A DNA stretch of 64,000 nt from Amblyomma americanum (GCF_052857255.1 NC_135505.1:51617007-51681006), one strand, 5' to 3'; counted from the first letter of the stretch, positions 1-9,686 are shown. A program made the numbers and translations. Notes: generated from the letters alone by a model not told the origin.

Positions 1-14
1 GAGAAGTTTCGGCC

Positions 15-986
15 TTGGTGACGCTTGACGTTGCGAAGGCCTATGACAGCGTGGAGCACACAGTCCTCATTAACAAGCTTTCTCAACTACAACCACCACA
101 TTACCTCTACGCCTGGATTTGTGAATTTCTAAAAGATAGATTTTTCTTCTGTACAGACGGATCTTTTTGTTCTAATACCTATGGTCAATCAAGTGGTGTG
201 CCGCAAGGCTCTGTTCTTTCTCCGCTGCTTTTCAACATATTAGTTCGGGACATCCCCATTCATCCTAACGTTACAGTTTATGTATACGCAGATGATATAG
301 CTTTTTTCGCATCAGCAAAGGATATTCATGTGCTCTACGGGTATTTGCAGGCATATCTGAATGCCCTTGAAGTTTGGTTGGACCAAATCAATTTATCACC
401 TAATGTCAGCAAATGTGGCGTGCTGGTATTTCCACCCGACGCTCCAATGTACATCTCGCTAGCCTACCGCTCCACTCCAATTTCGCAGGTGGAGTCGGTT
501 AAATACCTCGGTGTTACTTATGACCAAAATTTGGACTGGCGACACCATATTAAGATTAATGTTATTAAAGGGGAACTTGCACTGGGCCGTTTGACCCGAG
601 TTGGCAATAAAAAGTTTGGCATGCGTCGTGACACGCTACCGTTGCTCTATAAGGCTTACATGAGACCGATTCTGGAATTTGGTTGCCCCTTGTTCTCTGG
701 TAGCGCGACCTACAAGCTGCAGCTATTAGCCTTACTGGAAAGACGTGCCCTACGGCTATGCCTCAGGCTCCCAAAATCAGCTTCCAACGCTGTCCTTTAT
801 CTGGAAGCCCGTATCCCCAACCTCTATTCCCGCTTCCAACTTCTAACAGTGCGTACTTTCCTCAAGTCATTTGACCCGGCCCCAGGCGTTAGCATTCCAA
901 TTTTTGTATCCCAACCACACCTTTTTTGCCTAATCACTGGCCACGTTATCAGCTTCCGCAAGTTAGGTTCACACAGAATCTGTTAG
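15..986 (+). pseudogene. E1 ORF2, reverse transcriptase part
   Basis: C-terminal half of a LINE RT that would copy its own RNA at a nicked target. The window opens on motif A (LDVAKAYDSVEH), then come SSGVPQGSVLSPLLFNI (motif B region) and the catalytic YVYADDIAFFA (motif C), then SVKYLGVTYD and a thumb region ending near LYLEARIPNLYSRFQLL. Homologous stretches are contiguous in E3. After about residue 300 the reading frame drifts into unrelated sequence (from about 925), whereas the homologous continuation lies in the overlapping frame starting at 926. That marks an indel near 925-945. The start is cut by the window edge. Confidence 0.88.
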
Positions 987-1987
987 CTCCGCTTCAGGTT
1001 GATCTGATCTCCTTGCAACGAGTTGCTGACACGCAGGCTGATCCCGTCTTCTATTACGACTTTATTTTCCCGTCCCATGCGAAGCATATGCCCGCACATA
1101 CCCTAAATGGTCTTCTTTCTGAACACCTACAGAATTTTCCACATCATACTGTTCTCTCCACTGATGCCTCCGGCAGCTGTGAGAAGGCGGCGATTGGCAT
1201 ATATTCGCAGGATCTATCTTGGAGCTACTCCGTTCGTATCCCCGATTATACTCCTATATTCTTCACAGAGTTTTTGGCCATTGGTTTGGCTCTTCTAAAA
1301 ATTCCCAGACATGTCGCACGGCTTCTTATTCTTACAGACTGCCTTTCAGTTATTGTCTCTCTCCAAAATTCGGAAAAATCTTTCTTGACTCGCTCACTTG
1401 GGTTGTTTGTTCCGAGCACAGTGCGTGAGATCCGTTTGGTCTGGGTACCTGGGCATTCAGGCGTCTATTTTAACGAGGTGGCTGATTTATTGGCAAGGTC
1501 AGCTCTCAGCGCACCTGTAATATATCCCGTCCCTCACCTCATTCTGTTAGCAGCTTCACGTTTCCAGCGGTTCCAACATATTTCAGCCACTTTGAGTGAT
1601 CCGTTGCTCAATACCGTGGACTTTCAACACCTAAAGTACCCTTGGAATATCCGGTGGTGTAAGTCAAGGCTTTGTGAAGTGTCCATGACACTCCTGCGAT
1701 GTAGAATCCCTCACTTAAACTTGTACTTCTGCAGGTGCGGGTTCGCTGCGACAAACCTTTGTGTATCATGTGTGCAAGTTGAATCAATCGATCATTTTCT
1801 CCTCTCTTGCCGGCGGTTCGCTGTTCAGAGAAAGCAGTATCTGGAGGTTCCTCTTTCGAGACTAGGACTGCCTCTGTCTCTTACAGTTCTTCTATCGTTC
1901 GGTGCGAGTGCCAAGGGATTCCCGTTAAGCAGTGTATGCGGCTACCTTCACGATTACATAAGTGCAACTAATCGATTATCTTGTTAG
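926..1987 (+). pseudogene. E1 ORF2, RNase H and C-terminal zinc knuckle
   Basis: Continuation of the E1 polyprotein in a shifted frame. The RNase H domain, which degrades RNA in the RNA-DNA hybrid, shows its acidic residues in STDASGSCEKAAIGIY, FTEFLAIGLAL, LTDCLSVIVSL and the NEVADLLARSA helix preceded by WVPGHSGV. It is followed by a CVSCVQVESIDHFLLSC knuckle, the same C-x2-C-x8-H-x4-C layout found in E2, E3 and E4. The ORF stops at 1987. RNase H after RT is known for I, R1 and LOA-type LINEs, which is the basis for the class call; the exact clade is not settled. Confidence 0.85.
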
Positions 1988-2162
1988 CTATATACAAAAT
2001 TCTTTCGCATGTCCAAAAAAGGCTAGATTGATTCTAGTCCGGATGACTCATAACTCTTGAATTCATTTTATTTTTCCCAATTTTATTATTTTTTTATCTT
2101 GATTCAGTCTTCTGACGTTTCCTTCCCCGCGCAAATGCTTCATTGGCATTCTACTCTATACC

Positions 2163-2202
2163 TCGGCCAATCCCCCCACGTGGGTATGTGCCATATTACT
2201 TG
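2163..2202 (+). other. E1 3'-terminal stem-loop
   Basis: The last unique sequence before the tail contains GGCCAATCCCC, a CCCACGTGGG inverted repeat and TATGTGCCA. The outer GGC pairs with the distal GCC and the inner CCC with GGG. Equivalent sequence sits at the 3' ends of E2 (about 50325-50360) and E3 (about 55738-55780). A role as an RT recognition site is inferred. Confidence 0.6.
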
Positions 2203-2233
2203 AGGAGAAGAAGAAGAAGAAGAAGAAGAAGAA
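2203..2233 (+). repeat. (AGA/GAA)n LINE tail
   Basis: A run of GAA/AGA triplets ends E1 and abuts the gypsy-1 LTR. Such microsatellite tails are normal for I/R1-type LINEs. The last GAA could belong to either the tail or the LTR. Confidence 0.8.
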
Positions 2234-2306
2234 CGCGCGCTGCTGGGTTTCTGGTCTTCGGATTAAAAAAGCCCCTTTTCGTGCCGCCCTACGTTTGTCG
2301 GCGAAA
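2231..2306 (+). repeat. gypsy-1 5' LTR, 3' portion
   Basis: Matches 11803-11878 at about 72 of 76 positions, including GATTAAAAAAGCCCC, a possible TATA/poly(A) region. The upstream part of the LTR was displaced by E1. Confidence 0.85.
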
Positions 2307-2309
2307 TTT

Positions 2310-2327
2310 TGGTGGAGCCGCTGGGTA
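2310..2327 (+). promoter_or_regulatory. gypsy-1 tRNA primer-binding site
   Basis: TGGTGGAGCCGCTGGGTA begins with TGG, complementary to a tRNA CCA end, a few bases after the LTR. Gypsy-2 has a near-identical site at about 37206. The tRNA species is not assigned. Confidence 0.7.
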
Positions 2328-2466
2328 TCGTTCCATGAACGCTCACCCCGAGGGCAACTCTGACGCTGATCAGTGACGCTTGGACACAACACCCGTCCAC
2401 AAAGCAAGCCGCCGCCTGCGAGGCCTACAACCTGAGTGTCAGCCACTGACGAGGCCGGTGCGTACC

Positions 2467-3723
2467 ATGACGTCTACTACAGGCAGTCAGACAGGCCAGC
2501 CTTCCGGCACTGTCCCGCCCGTTGTAGTTCTCACTCCTCGCTCACCACCATCCTTCCACGGCTATCGGTTTGAGGACGTCGAGGACTGGTTGTCCAGCTT
2601 TGACCGTGTGGCCACTTTTAACCAGTGGGACGACGACCGAAAACTACGAAACGTCTATTTCTCGTTCCAATACTCTGCGAAGACATGGTTCGAGAACCAT
2701 GAGGCATCCTTTACGAACTGGGAAGCGTTCCGCCGTCAGTTGCTGGCTACCTTCAGCACAAACGCACGCAAGGAAAATGCCGAACTCGCCCTTCGCACCA
2801 GGTCACAGCAGGCGAACGAAAGCGTCGCTATGTTTATTGAAGACATGGCACGTCTTTTCAATCGGGCTGACCCTGCAATGCCAGAGGCTACCAAGGTGCG
2901 CCACCTCATGCGTGGTGTGAAGGAGCAGCTCTTCGCTGGCCTCATACGCGACCCACCAAGAACCATCGCTGACTTCGCTAAAGAAGCCACAGGCATGGAA
3001 CGTTCCTTACAGGAACGCAGTGCGCAGTACGGTCGTCCGGGAAGTGTTGCGGCCAGCAACTATTGTGCGTCCCTGCCAGTCACCGGGGACGAGGCTCTTC
3101 GGGAGCTTGTGCGGAGTGTAGTTCGCGAAGAACTGCGCAACGTCCGCTTAGATGCTCCACCTGCCAGTGTTGCAGCTGTAGCCGATGCCGTCCGCGAGGA
3201 AATTCGTCGAGCAGTCCAGCCACCACCGGCACCACAGCCGGAGCCGTACGCCAGCAGCTACAACGAAGCCCTACGGACACCGCAGCCGGAGCCTTACATC
3301 ATGAGCTACAGTGAAGCTCTGCGGAGACCTGCGCCAGTTCCACATGCGTTCCGCCCTGCTGCCGAACAAACGCAGGGGTACTTTCCCTCCGCCGAGCTGC
3401 GTGACCCGCGCCCTGTTCGAAAAGCTGACGTGTGGCGCACACCCAACAACCGGCCACTATGCTACCACTGCGGGGAGCCCGGTCATATCCTCCGCAACTG
3501 CCCCTACCGGCGGATGGGATTAAGAGTATTTCCACCGAGCGCACCTCGACCGCGCTATGGTGAGAGACCGCGAGACATTGAGCAGTACCTGGCCGATAAT
3601 GGGCTGCCCTCAACGCCTCCACGACGCCAGTCTAGGTCGCCGTCTCCAAGACGAGTTCCTCCACCCAGTCATGCACCATCATCTAGCCAATTCAGAGGCA
3701 CGCCTCCCCGCCGGGAAAACTGA
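2467..3723 (+). CDS. gag: gypsy-1 Gag
   Basis: Structural protein that packages element RNA. The ATG at 2467 is chosen because gypsy-2 has the same MTSTxxSQT start at 37367; the frame is open upstream to about 2380 without a conserved start. About 418 aa. Residues roughly 35-200 form a retrotransposon gag region (FEDVEDWLSSFDRVATFNQW, later MFIEDMARLFNRADPAMPEA). A CCHC knuckle, CYHCGEPGHILRNC, lies near residue 330, and the C-terminus is rich in Arg, Ser and Pro. It ends at TGA 3721-3723, directly after GGGAAAAC. The frame is intact and pol follows in the -1 frame. Confidence 0.88.
   Translation: MTSTTGSQTGQPSGTVPPVVVLTPRSPPSFHGYRFEDVEDWLSSFDRVATFNQWDDDRKLRNVYFSFQYSAKTWFENHEASFTNWEAFRRQLLATFSTNARKENAELALRTRSQQANESVAMFIEDMARLFNRADPAMPEATKVRHLMRGVKEQLFAGLIRDPPRTIADFAKEATGMERSLQERSAQYGRPGSVAASNYCASLPVTGDEALRELVRSVVREELRNVRLDAPPASVAAVADAVREEIRRAVQPPPAPQPEPYASSYNEALRTPQPEPYIMSYSEALRRPAPVPHAFRPAAEQTQGYFPSAELRDPRPVRKADVWRTPNNRPLCYHCGEPGHILRNCPYRRMGLRVFPPSAPRPRYGERPRDIEQYLADNGLPSTPPRRQSRSPSPRRVPPPSHAPSSSQFRGTPPRREN
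3713..3723 (+). promoter_or_regulatory. candidate gag-pol -1 frameshift site
   Basis: GGGAAAACTGA places an A-rich run on the gag stop. The pol frame (-1) is open across this point and through to the protease. Gypsy-2 has GGAAAAACTGA at 38575-38585 with the same frame relation. It is not a perfect X-XXY-YYZ heptamer. Confidence 0.45.
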
Positions 3724-4350
3724 AGACGGCGTCCTCTGGGGGTTGGCCCGCCGCTACCGCTGACAGTGAACAGCCTCCATCCGACGATTTTATGCGACGA
3801 CCCCACCCGCCGACCTTAAAGACGATCCCACCGCCGACCTCACCGACGACCTCAGTGACTACCCCATCGACGACGGCACCAAAAACCTCGCCGACAAATT
3901 GTCAAACAATTGTTTCCGCCGCCGAAATTCTTGTTGCCGCCGATGGCTATGACGTATCTGCACTCGTCGATTCCGGAGCCGACTTTTCTGTCATGAGTAG
4001 TAACCTAGCCGCAACCCTCAGAAAGGTTCTAACACCTTGGCATGGGCCGCAGATACGCACAGCTGGCTGCCATGTGGAAACGCCGGTTGGCGTCTGCACC
4101 AGCCATATAAAGATCCGCGGTGCAACTTTCACTGGCTCTTTCGCCGTGCTACGAGAGTGCTCTAAAGAACTGATTCTCGGCATAGACTTCCTTAAAGAGT
4201 ATGGGGCGGTCATTAACGTGCACGAGAAATTGGTATCGTTTTCGACACAGCGAGCCTTTGATACCGACCCCGAGCCGCACAGAGCACCATTACGCATCTC
4301 TGATGACCACACAACGATACCGCCGAGAGCAAGCAAGTTTGTCACAGTCC
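3724..4350 (+). CDS. pol: gypsy-1 Pol N-terminus: retropepsin
   Basis: Aspartic protease that would cleave Gag-Pol. The frame runs from the gag end through a Pro/Thr-rich linker to LVDSGADFSVM, the DSG active site (DTG in most retropepsins), and LILGIDFLKEYGA, the conserved second motif. An ATG at 3792 exists but translation most likely enters by frameshift. The homologous gypsy-2 region aligns throughout. Coding continuity stops at 4350, where the CR1-like LINE begins; the next pol homology resumes at about 8607. Confidence 0.82.
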
Positions 4351-4367
4351 ATGGGTGATGGTTTGAT

Positions 4368-5309
4368 ATGGGTGATGATTTGATATGTTTGACATGTTCA
4401 ACAGAAATAGACAAGGATGAATCCTACCTGAAGTGTAATGAGTGCAATTATGTCTATCACTTGGGGAAATGCACTGGTATCGCCGAAGCTCAGTTTAACA
4501 GCATGAGGGAAACGACAAAAAAGGCATGGCGATGCCAGACGTGCCGAGTAGGGCGATCACGAGGTGCATCGAAGAAAGCTAGTTCCTCAGAGGCTGCAGA
4601 TGAGACTAACGAAATGTCCCACATTAGTCTAGCTCTTGTGGACATACAGGAAAAACTTGCAACCCTTCTGAGCCTGAAGAGCACCGTCGAAAACATCGAA
4701 CAAGCTGTGCAAATAATGTCTGACAAGTACGACCAGATTCTCGTGGACTCAGCACGTCATGAAACAGAAATCAAGGAAATTAAGGCTAGGGTTGAAAAAC
4801 TTCAACAGCAGGACACAGTGGGAGTGCAAACTATGCAAGAACAGCTAAATGACCTTGAATGGAGGAACCGTAAGCAAAACCTAGAGATTCACGGAGTCGC
4901 AGAGAGTGAACAGGAAAATCTGCTTGACAAAATCAACGCTCTCGCTGAGACAATTGATGTTCCAGAGTTAGCCAAGCATGAAGTTGTAGCCATTCACCGC
5001 CTTCCGGCAAAGCCCGGTAGGGTTCCTGGCATTATACTCCGCTTCGCCAGACAAGACACACGACAAGAATGGTTTGAGAAGAGGCGTGCCTTAAGCACCC
5101 ACTCATCGCAGGTTTACATACAAGAGAACTTGACAAAGCACTCACGGGAACTACTTTTTGAAGCGAAGAAATGGGCCAAAGAGCACGACTTCCAGTATGT
5201 GTGGCACAGAAATGCTAGGATTTTTCTACGGCGCAGAGACGGAGAGCGTGCATGGCGCATCCAGTCTTTGAACGAACTGAACAAAGTTGCAAGAAGTGGC
5301 CCTCGATAG
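4368..5309 (+). CDS. CR1-like LINE ORF1: PHD-type zinc finger and coiled coil
   Basis: A 313-aa RNA-binding-type accessory protein. Residues about 8-60 form a PHD-like finger: CLTCS, then CNECNYVYH, a further Cys, and CQTC. Residues about 85-165 are heptad-rich (IQEKLATLLSLKSTVENIEQ, then EIKEIKARVEKLQQQ), predicting a coiled coil that could trimerise. The C-terminal part (EIHGVAESEQENLLDKINAL, then VVAIHRLPAKPGRVPGIILRF) resembles the L1/CR1 ORF1 nucleic-acid-binding region. The start is the first ATG that keeps the full finger; an identical upstream ATG at 4351 is out of frame because of the 17-bp duplication. The frame is clean, 42 nt ahead of the ORF2 ATG. Confidence 0.83.
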   Translation: MGDDLICLTCSTEIDKDESYLKCNECNYVYHLGKCTGIAEAQFNSMRETTKKAWRCQTCRVGRSRGASKKASSSEAADETNEMSHISLALVDIQEKLATLLSLKSTVENIEQAVQIMSDKYDQILVDSARHETEIKEIKARVEKLQQQDTVGVQTMQEQLNDLEWRNRKQNLEIHGVAESEQENLLDKINALAETIDVPELAKHEVVAIHRLPAKPGRVPGIILRFARQDTRQEWFEKRRALSTHSSQVYIQENLTKHSRELLFEAKKWAKEHDFQYVWHRNARIFLRRRDGERAWRIQSLNELNKVARSGPR

Positions 5310-5351
5310 TTCCACGTTAGTGCTTTTATTTTGTTTCCCTCAGATTCTGCC

Positions 5352-8204
5352 ATGGATACACAATATGTTTCTCTGAATAACTTTGACACTTCTGTAGGCA
5401 AAGACTTTCACTCGTCCTTTAAAATATTTCATGCTAACATGCAATCTGCTCGAAATAAAAGCACGCCACTTGAGGTTCTTCTCAGTCAAATTAAGACCCA
5501 GTTTATTATACTCATGTTGACAGAAACATGGTATCGGCACGAAGATGAGGCACTTTGTACGGCGGAATATCAGGCATGTAATCTCAACCGAAGTTACGGC
5601 AGAGGAGGCGGTGTTTCCATGCTGATAAGGAAGGACATAAAATACAAATTGCTGACAGCTTTCACGGAATCAACAACAGATTTTGAGGTATTGTCTTTAC
5701 GTTGCAACAAGATGGTTCTTGTTGTGGTATATAGACCCCCCGAAGGAAACTTGCCAGTTTTCTTCGATTTTCTTGAGTCCCTTTTCTCTTACGTTAATGA
5801 CTGCGAACTTGGCCTTGTTTGCGGGGGAGATTTCAACCTAAACATGCTTGAAACAACTTCAGGTCGTATCAAAGAATTTAAGCTGTTGCTTGAAGCACAA
5901 AATATAGGAAACACCATTTACCTTGCAACACGAATTACATCCAGCACATCAACACTGCTTGACTTATTCTTAACTAATTACACAGCCAATAAAACTAAAT
6001 CAGGTGTCCTTGTATGCGATCTCAGTGATCATCTTCCTATTTTTATATGTGTGAAGCCTCTAGAAAAGGGAAAAAAAGTAAATCGCGTAGTTACCTACCA
6101 GCAAATTTTACCAGCGCAATTAGACCAATTTCGGGATGAAATAAATAAGGAGGACTGGTCACACGTTCTAGAATCAGATGATCCTAATGTTTCCTTCTGC
6201 TTATTCACAGATAGGTTCAATGAGCTTTACAGAAAACATTTTCCTTTCCGAACTATTAGAGTGTCTAGGAAGATCAGGAAACCTTGGATAAACGATCACC
6301 TATGGTGTAAAATTAGAGTTAAGAATGACTTGTTCTATAGGTTTATACAGACCCGAGATATGGCTAAGCTGAAAGAATTTAAACAATATAGAAAATGTCT
6401 TAATAAAGAAATAAAGAAAGCTAAAAGTGCCTATTTTGAAAACTATTTTAATGCAATCAAGCATGACTGCAAGTCTACTTGGCGAAAACTCAATGATGTT
6501 CTTGGCCGTTCATCAATTTCGGGCTCGGTCAGCGAGCTAAAGATAAATGGCGCGACGGTATCTGGCCATGCCTTAGCGGATGCATTCAACGACCACTTTG
6601 CCAATTTACCTGTACCAGCATTACCTAATCATGATCATGCAAAGTCCCTCAATAAAGAATATCCTAGTAGTATTTTCCTGAATCCTGTTACCCCCAATGA
6701 AGTGTACTTAACAATGATGCAACTAAAAAATTCAACCAGTTGTGATGTCCATGACGTGAAAATCAAGCCCGTAAAGTATGTCCTCGATGTTATATCACCT
6801 ATCCTGTCATACATTTTTAATTTGTGCATAAGCTCTGGAGTCTTTCCTAATGACATGCAAATAGCAAAAGTACGAGCTATACACAAGAAAGGTGATCATA
6901 ACAATCTTAATAACTATCGCCCAGTTTCTATTCTTCCCGTGTTTTCTAAAGGGTTAGAAAAACTTATTCTAATACGCTTTGAAACGTTTTTTGAAAAAAT
7001 GAATAGCATAACTGATTCCCAGTACGGTTTTCGGAAATTTCGATCTACCCAACTTGCCTTGCTTGACCAGAAAGAATACATTTTAACCAATATAGATAGT
7101 AAAAGGTATGTAGTAGGCATATTTCTGGATTTTACCAAGGCATTTGACTACCTCAACCGAAATCTCCTCCTCGAAAAATTAAAAAATTACGGTGTTCGCG
7201 GGCTACCATTTGAGCTAATTAAATCATACCTCTCAAATCGCGTACAATATGTTGAGCTCAATGGTTATTCTTCAAGCGTGACTTGTACTAAATCAGGAGT
7301 CCCGCAAGGAAGTATCTTGGGGCCATTTTTATTTAATATATACTTAAATGACATTGTGAACGTGGATATGCAGACTAAGTTCGTCATCTATGCCGATGAC
7401 ACTAGCATTTTTTGTGCTTCCGATAAATGTACAGAATTGTTTAGCACTGCAAATTCCGTGTTAGCTAAAGTAAGTGATTGGGCAAAACACAATGGACTAA
7501 TAATTAATAGCCTGAAATCAAAAGCGATCGTTTTCCGCGCGAAATCAAGACTAGTTCCGTCTGAGTTAAGACTTAAGTTGAATGGTTCGGAGATAGATGT
7601 TGTCGACGAATTTAAAACACTAGGGGTTATTTTTACAGAAACGATGTCCTGGAACAAGCACACAGAATATATAGCCTCAAAAATCGCGAGTGTAGTTGGG
7701 ATTCTCCACAGAAACAAATATTTTCTTCCGAAAAATGTCATGATGCTTCTATACAACTCTCTTTTTCTGTCTTACTTAAATTACTGCATACTCGTGTGGG
7801 GAACGACCACAATGACCGGTATCCAGAAACTTAGCAGACTACAGAGTAAGGCAGTTAGAGTCATTACACACTCTGCCCATGATTCTAATGTACAGCCATT
7901 ATTCCACAAGCTGGGCCTATTACACATTAAAGAGATGTACAAGTACAACCTATGTCTCGCATTAATTCGAGAAAGGAGGCAAAATAGCACAATCCTAACA
8001 AAATTAGCACAACCAGCCGTTAAAAGTTCGTCAGGTCACTTCACAAGAAATCCAGAATACTGGAAAGTTGGCTCCTGCAGAACAAATTACGCTGCACAAA
8101 CCCTAAAACACCGCATTCCTTCGGTCTTAAACTCCTATTTGTCTGAAGATATAGACATTTTAGCGCTGAATTCTACGCAGCTTAAGAATATTTTTCTTCA
8201 ATAA
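5352..8204 (+). CDS. CR1-like LINE ORF2: APE endonuclease and reverse transcriptase
   Basis: About 950 aa, no stop. N-terminal apurinic-like endonuclease residues are visible: FHANMQSARNK, LMLTETWY, CGGDFNLN and LSDHLPIF (catalytic Asp-His). RT motifs follow: YRPVSILPVFSKGLEKLI, FLDFTKAFDYLNR (motif A), SGVPQGSILGPFLFNIYLND (B), FVIYADDTSIF (C, both Asp present) and FKTLGVIF. The C-terminal thumb ends with a Tyr/Asn-rich tail and no RNase H. The ATG at 5352 (MDTQYVS) is preferred over the non-AUG extension from 5331. Target-primed reverse transcription in the nucleus is the family's known mechanism. Whether it is active cannot be judged from sequence alone. Confidence 0.88.
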   Translation: MDTQYVSLNNFDTSVGKDFHSSFKIFHANMQSARNKSTPLEVLLSQIKTQFIILMLTETWYRHEDEALCTAEYQACNLNRSYGRGGGVSMLIRKDIKYKLLTAFTESTTDFEVLSLRCNKMVLVVVYRPPEGNLPVFFDFLESLFSYVNDCELGLVCGGDFNLNMLETTSGRIKEFKLLLEAQNIGNTIYLATRITSSTSTLLDLFLTNYTANKTKSGVLVCDLSDHLPIFICVKPLEKGKKVNRVVTYQQILPAQLDQFRDEINKEDWSHVLESDDPNVSFCLFTDRFNELYRKHFPFRTIRVSRKIRKPWINDHLWCKIRVKNDLFYRFIQTRDMAKLKEFKQYRKCLNKEIKKAKSAYFENYFNAIKHDCKSTWRKLNDVLGRSSISGSVSELKINGATVSGHALADAFNDHFANLPVPALPNHDHAKSLNKEYPSSIFLNPVTPNEVYLTMMQLKNSTSCDVHDVKIKPVKYVLDVISPILSYIFNLCISSGVFPNDMQIAKVRAIHKKGDHNNLNNYRPVSILPVFSKGLEKLILIRFETFFEKMNSITDSQYGFRKFRSTQLALLDQKEYILTNIDSKRYVVGIFLDFTKAFDYLNRNLLLEKLKNYGVRGLPFELIKSYLSNRVQYVELNGYSSSVTCTKSGVPQGSILGPFLFNIYLNDIVNVDMQTKFVIYADDTSIFCASDKCTELFSTANSVLAKVSDWAKHNGLIINSLKSKAIVFRAKSRLVPSELRLKLNGSEIDVVDEFKTLGVIFTETMSWNKHTEYIASKIASVVGILHRNKYFLPKNVMMLLYNSLFLSYLNYCILVWGTTTMTGIQKLSRLQSKAVRVITHSAHDSNVQPLFHKLGLLHIKEMYKYNLCLALIRERRQNSTILTKLAQPAVKSSSGHFTRNPEYWKVGSCRTNYAAQTLKHRIPSVLNSYLSEDIDILALNSTQLKNIFLQ

Positions 8205-8607
8205 AACGCAAACTGTATGTAACCGCTATTAATATTGTATAATTCATAGAGATGTTCTGTTGTTAGTCGTGAAATCTGATGTATCACTTTTTCGGTAACC
8301 ATGTTCAAATTCCATGTTCAATTAACCATGTTCAATGTACCTTCCTGAGATTTTTTATTATTTTTTATTATTATTATTTTTTTCATGTTTTGTTGCCATG
8401 TATTGTTACAATAGGCATTTCTTCATTTAGTCATGTCAAAACGACTGTTCTTCTGACATCCTTTTGGCGTTAAATGTTTGTCAAGTGCCACCTGTCGTTT
8501 TCATATAGGGGGGCGGGGACCAGTCAAGCTGCGGTTGCAGCTTTTAGCCCCGTCTCCCTCCATCTTTTTTTTGATGGAAAATAAAGTTTATCTTATCTTA
8601 TCTTATA
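8205..8607 (+). other. CR1-like LINE 3' UTR and tail
   Basis: AT-rich 3' UTR without ORFs, ending in a short hairpin (8560-8577), AATAAAG and three to four TTATC repeats at 8586-8607, after which gypsy pol sequence resumes. Confidence 0.75.
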
Positions 8608-9686
8608 CCAGCTCCGGTACTCGGGGCATTGCCGAAGCGAATATGTCGCTGCTACTGTCTCGGCAAGTTTGCGTTGCTCGCGCCCTAGTCGACCTTGTTC
8701 ACGCGCGTACCACGCTCTTAGTGACCAACTTTAGTTGTGAACCCCAACATTTGACGAAAAACACGGTGATTGCCCATTTTGAAGAACTTGGCGAGCATGC
8801 CGGCCAATGTGCCTTATCAACAACGGCCCCCGAAATAGCTGAACAGGACACTGCTACAGCCATTAGGACCGACGTGAACCCTGACCTTCTGACCAATCAG
8901 AAACGCCGCGTGGAAAGCCTTATTGACTCTTTCCGCGACTGTTCTGCATCAACATCCAAGGTTCGCCAGACGCCAATAACTAAGCACCGTATTATTGTCG
9001 GCAGTGACCAGAGACCGCTATGTCAGCGTCCTTATCGTGTTTCGTCGAAGGAGCGCGATGCTATCCGCCGCCAAGTTGCCGAAATGCTCCACGACGACGT
9101 TATACAACCATCGACGAGCCCCTGGGCGTCACCTGTTGTTCTCGTCGCAAAGAAGGACGGCAGCCTACGGTTCTGTGCAGATTATAGACGTCTCAATAAC
9201 GTTACCAAAAAAGATGTCTATCCACTGCCGCGCATTGATGACTCATTAGACCGCCTCCGCCATGCTACCTACTTTTCGTCCCTCGACCTTCGTAGCGGTT
9301 ATTGGCAAATCGAGGTCGACGAACGTGACCGAGAAAAGACCGCCTTCGTTACTCCTGACGGACTGTACGAATTTAAGGTGCACCCTTTCGGCTTGTGTTC
9401 AGCCCCTGCGACGTTCCAACGTATGATGGACACCGTACTAACTAACCTGAAGTGGCAGTCCTGCCTTGTCTATCTCGACGACGTCGTGATTTTCTCCGAC
9501 ACGTTCGAGGAGCACCTGAAACGTTTGCGTGCCGTCTTCGAAGCAATTCGTTCTGCGGGTCTGTCTCTCAAGCCTGAAAAGTGCCACTTCGCATTTCGGG
9601 AGCTCAAGTTTCTTGGCCACATTGTGAGCGCTCAGTGCGTTAGCCCCGACCCAGAAAAGACCGCCGCCGTTGCTGCATTTCCCTAG
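8608..9686 (+). pseudogene. pol: gypsy-1 Pol: reverse transcriptase
   Basis: Continuation of pol after the LINE. Motifs: PYRVSSKERDAIRRQVAEML, WASPVVLVAKKDGSLRFC, DYRRLNNVTKKDVYPLPRID, YFSSLDLRSGYWQIEVD, FGLCSAPATFQRMMD and the catalytic CLVYLDDVVIFS. The frame ends at a TAG (9684-9686), right after the palm-thumb motif LKFLGHIVSAQCVSPDPEK; the matching gypsy-2 sequence reads through with VPIDKRRVRRFLGL. One substitution therefore separates RT from RNase H here. The N-terminal boundary is the LINE tail, not a start codon. Confidence 0.87.

Larger units (their letters stand above)
1..2232 (+). mobile_element. E1: 3' half of an I/R1-type LINE with RNase H
   Basis: A non-LTR retrotransposon that enters the window mid-RT and ends at an AGA/GAA microsatellite tail. 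Seen: RT palm motifs, thumb region, RNase H domain, a C-terminal CCHC-like knuckle, a 3' UTR and a stem-loop just before the tail. Order and motifs match E2 (45.0-50.4 kb) and E3 (50.4-55.8 kb). At about 2231 the tail runs straight into LTR sequence that recurs at 11803, so E1 was inserted into the 5' LTR of gypsy-1. Its 5' half, the upstream LTR part and the left target-site duplication lie outside the window. The RT-RNase H reading frame is broken, so this copy is dead. Confidence 0.9.
4351..8606 (+). mobile_element. CR1/jockey-like LINE, both ORFs intact
   Basis: A two-ORF LINE inserted in gypsy-1 between protease and RT. ORF1 (PHD-type zinc finger plus coiled coil) and ORF2 (endonuclease plus RT, no RNase H) are each uninterrupted. 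The 5' UTR is almost absent: the element seems to start in a 17-bp tandem duplication (4351-4384) containing ORF1's ATG. The 3' end has a CCATC-T9-GATGG hairpin (8560-8577), then AATAAAG and TTATC repeats. Flanking target duplication is not evident. RT type and ORF1 layout fit CR1-like LINEs; the clade is not proven. Intact ORFs make this the likeliest recent insertion in the left block. Confidence 0.88.

Noticed and set aside
5331..5352. Non-AUG start for CR1-like ORF2 at 5331
   Set aside because: An in-frame ATG at 5352 precedes all endonuclease motifs and needs no special mechanism.
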